A stretch of 23,259 nucleotides of DNA from LGRD01 sp031415135 (GTDB taxonomy: Bacteria; Pseudomonadota; Gammaproteobacteria; Burkholderiales; Burkholderiaceae_C): the NCBI GenBank assembly GCA_031415135.1, contig JANORB010000254.1:1-23259 (forward strand). The letters are read 5' to 3'. Below are positions 9,536-16,370 of the stretch, one piece after another; position 1 is the stretch's first letter, and every line of letters begins with the position of its first letter. A model generated the notes under the pieces. It did not search any database and was not told the DNA's origin. It was given only the letters and a program-made list of their open reading frames with translations. Made by a program: the position numbers and the translations under genes.

Positions 9536-11005
9536 ATGATGAACAAGACGACCCTGAACCAGAGCCCGGCCCGCACCACCGACCTGCAACGCCGCCACTG
9601 GCTCAAGACCTCCGGCGCCACGCTGGCCGGCGCGCTCGGCGCGGCCAGCCTGGGCAATCTGATGCTCGGTGCCAGGCCGGCCTACGCCGCCGATTACAAG
9701 GCGCTGGTGTGCGTGTTCCTGTACGGCGGCAACGACGGGCTGAACACCATCGTGCCCACCGACACCGCCCGCCATGCGCAGTACAGCGGTGTGCGCGCCG
9801 GCCTGGCGCTGCCCAAGGCTTCGTTGCTGAGCCTGGCCGGCAGCGACTACGGCCTGCACCCGGCGCTGTCGGCGCTGGGCTCGGTGTGGACCGAAGGCAA
9901 GCTTGCGCCGGTGTTCAACGTCGGCCCCTTGTTCGCGCCACTGACCAAGGCGCAGTTCCGCGCCGCGCCGGACAGCAGCGACCTGGTGCCCGACAGCCTG
10001 TTCTCGCACTCCGACCAGCAGGTGCTGTGGGAAACCGGCAGCACCGACGCGCTGACGCGCACCGGCTGGGGCGGGCGTGGCAGCCAGGTGCTGGCCACCG
10101 TCAACCCGGTGATCTCGCTCGGTGGCAACGGCCGCTTCGGGCTGGAGGCGCTGCGCGCGCCGCTGGTGCTGCCCGGCCCGGGGTCGACCTTCGGCGCCCA
10201 CGGCACCTTGCCCGCCGACCTGGCGTGGGCGCCGAACCAGTTGCGCAAGGCGGCGCTCGATTCGCTCTACGCGCAGCCGCAGGAACTGACGCTGGCCACC
10301 GCGCAGACCCAGATGCAGCGCGACGCGTTCGGCATCTCGCAGCGGCTCGCGGCGGTCGTCAAGACGCAGCCCGGCGACGCCGCCGCGTCGGCGCAGATCA
10401 ACGCCGGCTTCGCTCCGCTGATTGCCAATGGCAAGGTCACCACCGGCCTGGGCCGCCAGCTCTACCAGGTGGCCAAGCTGGTGGCCGCCAACGCCACCGT
10501 GCTGGGCAACCGGCAGATGTTCTTCACCGAGCTGGGCGGCTTTGACACCCACAGCGGCCAACTGGTCACCGGCAGCCCCACCGAAGGTGACCACGCCCGG
10601 CTGCTGAAGGAGCTGGGCGATGCGCTCGGCGCGTTCCACAACGCCATGAAAAACCTCGGCCTGGCCGACGCCGTGACCACCTTCACGCAAAGCGATTTCG
10701 GCCGCACCTTCAAGCCCAACAACAGCACAGGCACCGACCATGCGTGGGGCAACCAGCACCTGGTGCTCGGCGGCGCCGTGAGGGGCGGCGCGACCTACGG
10801 CAGCTACCCCGAACTGGTGCTTGGCGGGGCCAGCGACGTCGGCGTGGAGGCGTGGGAATTGCAGGGCCGCTGGCTGCCCACCACCTCGGTGGACCAGTAC
10901 GCCGCCACCTTGCTCGGCTGGTTCGGCGCCAGCGACACGCAGCTCGACAGCGTGCTGCCGAACCTGAAGAACTTCGGCAGCGCGCGGCGCCTGGCTTTCT
11001 TGTAG
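9536..11005 (+). CDS. DUF1501 protein with a Tat signal
   Basis: This product of about 489 residues begins with a twin-arginine signal: RRHWLK at residues 19-24, a hydrophobic Ala/Gly/Leu region, and a probable AYA|AD cleavage near residue 51. The mature part shows DUF1501 features: ALVCVFLYGGNDGLNTIVP at its start, GGFDTHSGQ and SDFGRTFKPNNSTGTDHAWG later. DUF1501 proteins are thought to be related to the alkaline phosphatase/sulfatase superfamily, but no activity is established. Two adjacent ATGs (9536 and 9539) are possible; the second has better spacing from the AGGA at 9528-9531. The gene starts 7 bases after the DUF1800 stop, so the two are almost certainly co-transcribed and probably form one exported complex. 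Confidence 0.88.
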   Translation: MMNKTTLNQSPARTTDLQRRHWLKTSGATLAGALGAASLGNLMLGARPAYAADYKALVCVFLYGGNDGLNTIVPTDTARHAQYSGVRAGLALPKASLLSLAGSDYGLHPALSALGSVWTEGKLAPVFNVGPLFAPLTKAQFRAAPDSSDLVPDSLFSHSDQQVLWETGSTDALTRTGWGGRGSQVLATVNPVISLGGNGRFGLEALRAPLVLPGPGSTFGAHGTLPADLAWAPNQLRKAALDSLYAQPQELTLATAQTQMQRDAFGISQRLAAVVKTQPGDAAASAQINAGFAPLIANGKVTTGLGRQLYQVAKLVAANATVLGNRQMFFTELGGFDTHSGQLVTGSPTEGDHARLLKELGDALGAFHNAMKNLGLADAVTTFTQSDFGRTFKPNNSTGTDHAWGNQHLVLGGAVRGGATYGSYPELVLGGASDVGVEAWELQGRWLPTTSVDQYAATLLGWFGASDTQLDSVLPNLKNFGSARRLAFL

Positions 11006-11016
11006 CGGGCCGGCAC

Positions 11017-11044
11017 CGGCGGCACGGCCGGTCCCGTGCCGCCG
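11017..11044 (+). terminator. Strong GC hairpin after the DUF1501 gene
   Basis: CGGCGGCACGG (11017-11027) and CCGTGCCGCCG (11034-11044) form a perfect 11-bp stem with a 6-base loop, starting 11 bases after the DUF1501 stop. There is no real T tract (CACCTTGTCG follows), so it may be a weak or Rho-assisted terminator or an mRNA-stabilising hairpin. Confidence 0.5.
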
Positions 11045-11083
11045 CACCTTGTCGTGCCGCGCTGGTGGTCCGTCGCATGCGGC

Positions 11084-11113
11084 TTGGCGCGGCCCGCGTG
11101 CCGCTCGTACATT
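11084..11113 (+). promoter_or_regulatory. Candidate sigma70 promoter for the kinase-regulator pair
   Basis: TTGGCG (11084-11089) and TACATT (11108-11113) are 18 bases apart, each matching 4 of 6 consensus positions, and lie 37 bases upstream of the kinase ATG. The match is modest and the call rests on position after the hairpin. Confidence 0.3.
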
Positions 11114-11149
11114 CGGTGCCATCGCCACTGGGCCGCACCGAACCGCACC

Positions 11150-12589
11150 ATGTCCGCACCCGCTTCCCCGACCCCCGCCGCCTCGGCGTGGCAGCGATTC
11201 ACCGCCGCCGCGGTGCGCGGGTTCCACGCCTACGCCACCTGGCTGGTCAGCATCAGCTGGAAGCGTTTTTTTGTGCTGGCGTTGCTGCTGCTCGTGGGCA
11301 CCGCCATCCTGAGCGAGCTGCCGCCGTTCACGTGGGTGATCAGCGAAACCGTGACGATGCTGCCGCGCGCGCAGCCCAAGGCAGCCAAGCCCGCCAGCCC
11401 ATCGGCATCAAAACCCGGCGCGTCCAGGGCCGAGCCGGCGATCAGGATCGAACGGCCCGAACAGGGCGACATCGAAATCTCGATCGGCGAACACGGCGTG
11501 CGCATCAAGAAGGGCAACACGGCCGCACAGTCGGCCGCGCGGGCCGCGGCGTCGGCGGCGTCCGCGGCCGCCGAGGTGAAGAATCTCGCCGCCTCGGCCG
11601 CCGAGCACGGCGTGCTCATCAAGTTGGCGCCGGGCGCCACACCCGAAGCGGTGAAGGCGGCGGTGGAAGCGGCGCGGCGCGAGATCATGGGCGCCATCGA
11701 CAAGGCCAGCCAGGAGGCGCAGGACGCCGCCGACGAGGCCCGGCGCGACGCCGAGCAGGCCCAGGCCGACGTGGCCGCAACGCCCAGGACGCGGGTGCGC
11801 AAGGTCACGCTGGGCGACCACCTGCCGACTTTGGCGATGTTGTGGATCATCGCGTCGATCATCACCAAGATCGCCTACAAGGGCCGCCTGCAGGCCGAGG
11901 TGAAGGCGGCGCAGGCGACCGAGACGGCCGAGTCCGAATCGCTCAAGCGCCAGGTCGTCGAAGCGCGCATGGCCGCGATGCAGGCGCAGGTGGAGCCGCA
12001 TTTCCTGTTCAACACGCTGGCCAGCATCGACCACCTGATCGAGACCGACCCGCCGCGGGCCAGCACGATGCAGAAGAACCTGATCGCGCTGCTGCGCGCC
12101 AGCATGCCGACGCTGCGCGAGGCCCAGCCCAGCGCGCACAACCTGGGGCGCGAAATGGCGGTCATCCGGCCGTACCTGGAGATCCTGAAGGTGCGCATGG
12201 AAGAGCGCCTGCAGACCGAGGTGAACGTGCCCGACGGGTTGCTGTCGGCCGAGTTCCCGGCCATGATGATCCAGTCGCTGGTCGAAAACGCCGTCAAGCA
12301 TGGCCTGGAACCCAAGCCCGAAGGCGGCACGCTGTCGGTGCGGGCCGAGGTGAAGCACGGCAAGCTGGCCGTCACTGTGGCCGACACCGGCCTGGGCTTC
12401 GGCAAGGCCGAAACCCAAGGCACGGGCGTGGGCCTGAACAATATTCGCGAGCGCCTGAAACTGCTGTACGGCAACAAGGCCTCGATCACGCTGACCGGGA
12501 ACGCGCCCACCGGCACCGTGGTGACACTGAGCGTGCCTTACCTGGCGCAGGCGCGTGACGGAGAGGCCTCTGAAGGAACGATGGCATGA
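11150..12589 (+). CDS. LytS/AlgZ-type sensor histidine kinase with an Ala-rich extracytoplasmic domain
   Basis: The 479-residue protein has a transmembrane helix at about residues 40-60 (FFVLALLLLVGTAIL), an extracytoplasmic stretch of about 160 residues and a second helix at about 224-245 (LPTLAMLWIIASIITKIAYKG). The cytoplasmic part is a HisKA-like domain of the LytS/YehU class: QVEPHFLFNTLAS with phospho-acceptor His284, the N box LVENAVKHG with Asn380, and the glycine boxes DTGLGF (from 412) and GTGVGLNN (from 424). The outer domain is very Ala-rich, looks helical or coiled-coil, and contains EHGVRIK (114-120) and EHGVLIK (152-158). The signal it senses is unknown. The start at 11150 gives a normal N-terminus. 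Its stop overlaps the start of the LytTR regulator (ATGA). Confidence 0.9.
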   Translation: MSAPASPTPAASAWQRFTAAAVRGFHAYATWLVSISWKRFFVLALLLLVGTAILSELPPFTWVISETVTMLPRAQPKAAKPASPSASKPGASRAEPAIRIERPEQGDIEISIGEHGVRIKKGNTAAQSAARAAASAASAAAEVKNLAASAAEHGVLIKLAPGATPEAVKAAVEAARREIMGAIDKASQEAQDAADEARRDAEQAQADVAATPRTRVRKVTLGDHLPTLAMLWIIASIITKIAYKGRLQAEVKAAQATETAESESLKRQVVEARMAAMQAQVEPHFLFNTLASIDHLIETDPPRASTMQKNLIALLRASMPTLREAQPSAHNLGREMAVIRPYLEILKVRMEERLQTEVNVPDGLLSAEFPAMMIQSLVENAVKHGLEPKPEGGTLSVRAEVKHGKLAVTVADTGLGFGKAETQGTGVGLNNIRERLKLLYGNKASITLTGNAPTGTVVTLSVPYLAQARDGEASEGTMA

Positions 12590-13413
12590 ACCCGACCCCC
12601 GCCCTGGCCGTGCGCGCGCTGATTGCCGATGACGAACGGCTGATGCGCGAGCAGTTGCGCGCGCGCCTGGCCGAGGTCTGGCCCGAACTGGACATCGTGG
12701 CCGAGGCCAGGCACGGACACGAGGCGGTGCAACTCACCGAACAGCACCACCCCGACCTGGTGTTCCTGGACATCCGCATGCCCGGCATGACCGGCGTGGA
12801 AGCGGCGCGCGCGATCGCGCAATTGCCGACATTCGAAGACGCACCGGACGGCTGGCCCGGCTGCGAGCTGGTGTTCATAACCGCCTACGACCAGTACGCG
12901 ATCGAAGCCTTCGAGCACGGCGCGGTCGACTACGTGCTCAAGCCGGCCGAGCGCGAGCGCTTGCGGGTGACCGTGCAGCGCGTGCGGAAGCGGCTGGCCC
13001 AGCGGGATGGCGGCGCCTCGAACACGGCCGCCAACATGCAGCAACTGCTGCAGCACCTGGCGCGCCAGATGAACCCCGGCGCCGCGCCGCCGCTGCGCTG
13101 GATCCAGGCGACGGTGGGCCAGAGCATCCAGATGATCCCGATCGAAGACGTGCTGTTTTTCATCTCCGACGAAAAGTACACCCGCGTGCAGACCACCACG
13201 CTGGAAGCGCTGATCCGCAAGCCGATCAAGGAGCTGGTCGACGAGCTCGATGCCGATGTGTTCTGGCAGATCCACCGCTCCACCCTCGTCAACACCCGCG
13301 CCATCGCCGGCGTGAGCCGCGACCTGCGCGGCCGCCAGTTGGTGAGCGTGAAAGGCCACCCCGAGAAGCTCGAAGTAAGCCGCGGCTTCGCCGGACTGTT
13401 CAAGGGGATGTAG
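12586..13413 (+). CDS. LytTR response regulator (AlgR-like)
   Basis: This 275-residue regulator has a receiver domain (about residues 8-130) with the acidic pair Asp15/Asp16, phospho-acceptor Asp62 in LVFLDIRMPG, the Thr of FITAYDQ and the Lys of YVLKPAE. After a Gln-rich linker comes a LytTR DNA-binding domain (about 165-275), with EDVLFFISDEKYTRVQT, FWQIHRSTLVNTRAI and the usual C-terminal VSRGFAGLFKGM. LytTR proteins bind DNA through beta-strand loops and are normally paired with LytS-type kinases. The ATG at 12586 overlaps the kinase stop, so the two proteins are translationally coupled. Target genes are not evident; the flanking exported pair and the downstream regulator are only positional candidates. 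Confidence 0.93.
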   Translation: MNPTPALAVRALIADDERLMREQLRARLAEVWPELDIVAEARHGHEAVQLTEQHHPDLVFLDIRMPGMTGVEAARAIAQLPTFEDAPDGWPGCELVFITAYDQYAIEAFEHGAVDYVLKPAERERLRVTVQRVRKRLAQRDGGASNTAANMQQLLQHLARQMNPGAAPPLRWIQATVGQSIQMIPIEDVLFFISDEKYTRVQTTTLEALIRKPIKELVDELDADVFWQIHRSTLVNTRAIAGVSRDLRGRQLVSVKGHPEKLEVSRGFAGLFKGM

Positions 13414-13415
13414 AA

Positions 13416-13443
13416 CGCAAAGCGAAGGGCGAGGGGCCCCCGC
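13416..13443 (+). repeat. 28-bp intergenic repeat, copy 1
   Basis: This begins 3 bases after the LytTR stop. It starts CGCAAAGCGAAGGGCGAGGG and matches copy 2 (13532-13559) at 27 of 28 positions; the difference is C here for T there near the 3' end. Similarity continues loosely beyond the repeat (GGATC follows in both). Confidence 0.8.
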
Positions 13444-13473
13444 AGGGGGATCGACCAGCGTCGCGTTCGGCGA

Positions 13474-13500
13474 GCGACACGGGCGGGGTGCCCGTGTTGC
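13474..13500 (+). repeat. Inverted repeat (hairpin) between the two 28-bp repeats
   Basis: GCGACACGGGC (13474-13484) pairs with GCCCGTGTTGC (13490-13500), an 11-bp stem with one G-U pair and the loop GGGGT. It has no T tract but could still act as a transcription end signal for the kinase-regulator operon. Confidence 0.5.
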
Positions 13501-13531
13501 GAGAAACCCGGTGCGCCGACGCGAGGGAAAC

Positions 13532-13559
13532 CGCAAAGCGAAGGGCGAGGGGCTCCCGC
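13532..13559 (+). repeat. 28-bp intergenic repeat, copy 2
   Basis: This is the second copy of the repeat at 13416-13443, 27 of 28 identical, in direct orientation and 116 bases downstream. Confidence 0.8.
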
Positions 13560-13565
13560 GAGGAT

Positions 13566-13595
13566 CAAGGAAGGTGGCAAAGCCACATTTCCTTG
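13566..13595 (+). repeat. Imperfect hairpin next to repeat copy 2
   Basis: CAAGGAA (13566-13572) and GTGGC (13574-13578) pair with GCCAC (13582-13586) and TTCCTTG (13589-13595) around the loop AAA, with a small internal loop. It lies immediately upstream of the truncated VOC reading frame and may mark the edge of the element that removed its 5' end. Confidence 0.5.
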
Positions 13596-13610
13596 TGAGG
13601 GCATCAAGGG

Positions 13611-13790
13611 GTGTCGATCGCCCTCAACCACGCCACCGTGGCCGAAGCGGACAAAGTCTTCGCCGCGTTGTCCGCCGGCGGCCAGGTGACGATGCCGATG
13701 CAGCCGGCCTTCTGGGCCAAGCGCTGGGGCATGCTGGTCGACAAGTTCGGCACGCCGTGGATCGTCAACGGGGAGTTGTTGCCGTTCTGA
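13611..13790 (+). pseudogene. C-terminal fragment of a VOC/PhnB-like protein
   Basis: Read from the GTG at 13611, 59 codons end at a TGA (13788-13790). The peptide contains VAEADKVFAALSAGGQVTMP, then FWAKRWGMLVDKFGTPWIVN, which is the conserved C-terminal end of PhnB/3-demethylubiquinone-like VOC (glyoxalase-fold) proteins. Family members are about 140-160 residues, so roughly the first 90 are missing. The same frame has a stop 15 bases upstream (13596-13598) and then runs into the hairpin and repeat region. I read it as a remnant left by a deletion or rearrangement. Expression from the GTG as a short peptide is possible but unlikely to give a folded VOC domain. Confidence 0.75.
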
Positions 13791-13980
13791 GCAGCCGATC
13801 TTCGAAGGCCGGCGCCGGCCGATTTCGGGCTTGTATGAATCCCTCTGGAAGTTGTGGGGCTGGCGCAGCGAACAGGCAGTCGCGTGCCGCCAAGTGCCCG
13901 ATGGGCAAGCACAGCAATCGGAATACAGTCGCAGGTGCGAGAACGAGTCACCTCGTTGAGTGATTTCTTGATGCAAGGCC

Positions 13981-15762
13981 ATGGGCAAGCCGGACGAACC
14001 CTTTGCCAGTCTTTTCTGTTTCGAAGACTTCAGCCTCGATGCGTCGCGCCGCACGCTCCACCGTGCCGGCGCCGTGGTGGACTTGCGGCCAAAGTGCTTT
14101 GACTTCCTGACCTGCCTGGTGCGGGCGGCGGGCCGCGTCGTCACCAAAGATGAATTGATCGAGGCCGTGTGGCCGAAGCTCGTTGTCACAGACGAGTCGC
14201 TGACCCGCTGCGTCAGCGACATCCGCCAGGCACTTGGCGATACGGATCAGCGCATCGTCAAGACGGTGCCCCGGCGCGGGTATGTGCTTGTGGCGCCTGT
14301 TTCGATCGGCGCGCCGAGGCCCCTGTCGCCCGCAACCCAGCCCGAACTGATGCCACAGGACTCGGCGGTCACCGATCCGGCAGCGGCGGCGCCCGTCGAT
14401 GCCGCCTCTGGGCGGCCAAGCCGGCGCCACTGGAAGCGGCAGTGGCTTGCATTCGGCGCACTGGGAGCGCTTGTGGCCGTCGGCGCAGCGTGGGTCGTGG
14501 CCACACGAACCGCGGCCCCGGGCGCTGGTTCTTCGACCATGGTTGCGCGGCCGCCACTGTCGATCGTCGTATTGCCGCTGGTCAACAACAACGGCGACCC
14601 CGAGCAGAGCTACTTCGCAGAAGGCCTGACCGAGGACCTGACGACCGACCTGTCGCGCATCCCGGACAGTTTTGTCATCGCCCGGAGTTCGGCCAATACG
14701 TACAAGGACAGGGTCGTCGACGTGCGCCAGATCGGCCGCGAACTCGGCGTGCGCTACGTGCTGGAAGGCAGCGTGCAGCGCCTGGGCGACCAGGTGCGGC
14801 TGAACCTGCGCCTGATCGATGCCGAAAACGGCCAGCAGGTCTGGGCCGACAGGCTGGATGGCGCCCGGCGCGACCTCGCCACGATGCAATCGCAGGTGAC
14901 GGGAATCGTGGCCAACGCCTTGCACCAGCAGCTGATCGAATCCGAGTCGCAGCGCAGCCAGCGTTTGCGCCCCATCAATCCTGACGCGCAGGACCTGGCG
15001 TGGCAGGCCTACTCGGCCCTCGAACGCCGGACACCCGACAAAAACGCGGCGGCGCGCGAACTGGCACAGCGCGCAGTGACGCTGGACCCGACGTCGGTAC
15101 AGGGCTGGAGCGTGCTCGGCCTGACCTACACAGCCGATGTGATGGCCCGATGGATCAACCTGCGCGGCGCGACTCGCGAAGAGTGGGTTCGCCGCGCCGG
15201 CGAGGCGAGCGCCAAGGCCTACACGATCGACCCGAACAACCTTTACGCGGTGCAGCTTCGCGCCGAATTGCTGGCGATGCAGGGCAAGCCCGAGGAGAGC
15301 CTGGCGCTGCGTCAGCGCGCGGTCGCGATCAACCGCAATGCAGGGCCCGCCTGGGGCGGACTCAGTTACGCCTATGCCACCATGGGCCAGCCGGAGGAAT
15401 CGATAGCGGCCGGCCTCGAAGCACTGCGGCTCAGCCCGCGCGACGGCCGCCTGCACGGCTTTCTGGTCGTGATCGCCGCAGCGCACCTGTACGCCGGCCG
15501 CGACGCCGAGGCGCTGAGCTGGGCCAGGCGCGCGGTCGACGCCAGGCCCGAGTACAGCATCCCGCATGCGTGGGTTGCGGCGGCGGCGGCCAACCTGGGC
15601 GACATGGCCACCGCGCGCGCGGAAATAGCGGAGTTCCGTCGCTTGCAGCCGGACTACAGCCTCGCCAGCTTCAAGGCGGAACGCTACTCCGTCAGCCCCG
15701 AATTCTTGCGCCAGCGCGAACGCTTCTACCAGGGTTTGCGCAAGGCCGGGCTGGCCGACTGA
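13981..15762 (+). CDS. Membrane-anchored winged-helix regulator with TolB-like and TPR domains
   Basis: The 593-residue protein begins with an OmpR/CadC-type winged-helix DNA-binding domain (residues about 8-104), with LRPKCFDFLTCLVRAAGRVVTKDELIEAVWP and KTVPRRGYVLVAPV. A single transmembrane helix follows at about 150-172 (WLAFGALGALVAVGAAWVVA). The rest would lie outside the cytoplasmic membrane: a segment resembling the FlgO/TolB-N fold (SIVVLPLVNNNGDPEQSYFAEGL, YVLEGSVQRLGDQVRLNLRL) and then tetratricopeptide-like repeats to the C-terminus. This is the architecture of CadC-like one-component regulators, which bind DNA while anchored in the membrane. The ligand and targets are unknown. The ATG at 13981 has only a poorly spaced AAGG upstream. 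Codon use is like the neighbours. Confidence 0.88.
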   Translation: MGKPDEPFASLFCFEDFSLDASRRTLHRAGAVVDLRPKCFDFLTCLVRAAGRVVTKDELIEAVWPKLVVTDESLTRCVSDIRQALGDTDQRIVKTVPRRGYVLVAPVSIGAPRPLSPATQPELMPQDSAVTDPAAAAPVDAASGRPSRRHWKRQWLAFGALGALVAVGAAWVVATRTAAPGAGSSTMVARPPLSIVVLPLVNNNGDPEQSYFAEGLTEDLTTDLSRIPDSFVIARSSANTYKDRVVDVRQIGRELGVRYVLEGSVQRLGDQVRLNLRLIDAENGQQVWADRLDGARRDLATMQSQVTGIVANALHQQLIESESQRSQRLRPINPDAQDLAWQAYSALERRTPDKNAAARELAQRAVTLDPTSVQGWSVLGLTYTADVMARWINLRGATREEWVRRAGEASAKAYTIDPNNLYAVQLRAELLAMQGKPEESLALRQRAVAINRNAGPAWGGLSYAYATMGQPEESIAAGLEALRLSPRDGRLHGFLVVIAAAHLYAGRDAEALSWARRAVDARPEYSIPHAWVAAAAANLGDMATARAEIAEFRRLQPDYSLASFKAERYSVSPEFLRQRERFYQGLRKAGLAD

Positions 15763-15769
15763 GCCTGCT

Positions 15770-15788
15770 GCAGGCGCTGCGCGCCTGC
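15770..15788 (+). terminator. Hairpin directly after the winged-helix/TPR gene
   Basis: GCAGGCGC (15770-15777) and GCGCCTGC (15781-15788) form a perfect 8-bp stem with a 3-base loop, 7 bases after the stop codon. No T tract follows, so termination would be inefficient or Rho-dependent. Confidence 0.4.
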
Positions 15789-15980
15789 CCCGCCGCTTCG
15801 CTGATGGCATTGGCTTGCCTCGGCAACGGCGGCGCGAACCCGATGTTCAGGAATCCTCAGGCTTGCTCACGCGGAGCGTGGTCGATTTTCAGGACATTGC
15901 CTGTCTTCACAGGCGCAATGGCTGGCGAGGGGCGCGTCGATTGCCGGTTGGCGGCGGCATGCCCCGACGTCCAGGCGAGT

Positions 15981-16001
15981 GGCCGCCCCGCAGCGGCGGC
16001 C
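15981..16001 (+). other. Leader hairpin upstream of the small exported protein gene
   Basis: GGCCGCC (15981-15987) pairs with GGCGGCC (15995-16001); flanking GT/AC bases extend it with one bulged C, and GACGT/ACGTC (15965-15969 and 16003-16007) could close it further out. It ends 30 bases before the ATG at 16032 and may affect mRNA structure there. Nothing else was identified in the 269-bp gap. Confidence 0.3.
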
Positions 16002-16031
16002 CACGTCACGCGCGCAACCGAAAGGGCCACC

Positions 16032-16370
16032 ATGTGCATGTCTCAAGCCACGCCTCTGGCGTTCGTCATGCTCGCGGTCACCGCCCAGGCAGAGCCCAGC
16101 CACCTGCCTGTGCAGACCGTCAATCAACTGAAGATTGCCTATCTCGACTGCGACCGGCGAGCATCCGCCGCGCTGTTCGACTTCGGCGACGCGGCCGACT
16201 GTTCAATGGTTCATGAACAACTCAAGCAGCGCGGCTTCGGCGGTGACTGGAATCGCATGTTCGCTTGGTGGAATTCAGAACGGGTTGCCGCCGAGAAAGC
16301 GCGTCGGCGCGATGCCGATCTGTCCCCGCACGGCGCCGCAAGCCTGGAAGCGCAAGTTCACCGCCGATGA
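16032..16370 (+). CDS. Small putative exported protein, unknown function
   Basis: The 112-residue product starts at the ATG at 16032, supported by an AAAGGG 5 bases upstream. Residues 1-20 are moderately hydrophobic and end in AQA|EP, a plausible signal-peptidase site, but there is no positively charged N-terminus, so export is uncertain. The rest contains LDCDRRASAALFDFGDAADC, with two cysteines 17 residues apart that could form a disulfide in the periplasm, followed by GFGGDWNRMFAWWNSER. I recall similar short orphan proteins in Burkholderiales but know no function. The 3' end overlaps the Crp/Fnr gene by 13 bp, tail to tail. The C-terminal 25 residues are Arg/Ala-rich and may be an extension into that overlap. 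Confidence 0.65.
   Translation: MCMSQATPLAFVMLAVTAQAEPSHLPVQTVNQLKIAYLDCDRRASAALFDFGDAADCSMVHEQLKQRGFGGDWNRMFAWWNSERVAAEKARRRDADLSPHGAASLEAQVHRR

Larger units (their letters stand above)
13414..13980 (+). other. 567-bp gap without an intact gene
   Basis: Between the LytTR gene and the next regulator there is no intact gene. The gap holds two copies of a 28-bp repeat, two hairpins, a truncated VOC-like reading frame, the self-complementary 14-mer GGCCGGCGCCGGCC (13807-13820) and a small hairpin, AACGAG/CTCGTT (13942-13957), 24 bases before the next start. ORFs that can be drawn across it on either strand have no recognisable protein features apart from the VOC fragment. Confidence 0.75.

Noticed and set aside
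13416..13559. CRISPR or attachment-site pair from the two 28-bp repeats
   Set aside because: There are only two copies, the intervening 88 bases form a hairpin, and there are no cas genes, integrase or tRNA nearby.
13807..13820. Self-complementary GGCCGGCGCCGGCC as an operator
   Set aside because: Short GC-only palindromes arise often by chance in DNA this rich in G and C; no matching regulator or second copy was seen.
13511..13963. 150-codon plus-strand open frame across the repeat region
   Set aside because: It is out of frame with the recognisable VOC fragment, crosses the repeat and hairpins, and its protein has no features of a real gene.
13948..15810. A 620-codon open frame on the minus strand across the winged-helix/TPR gene
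   Set aside because: This is a shadow frame of the same kind: no domain, low-complexity Arg/Gln/Ala composition, and the plus strand encodes clear wHTH, membrane and TPR segments.
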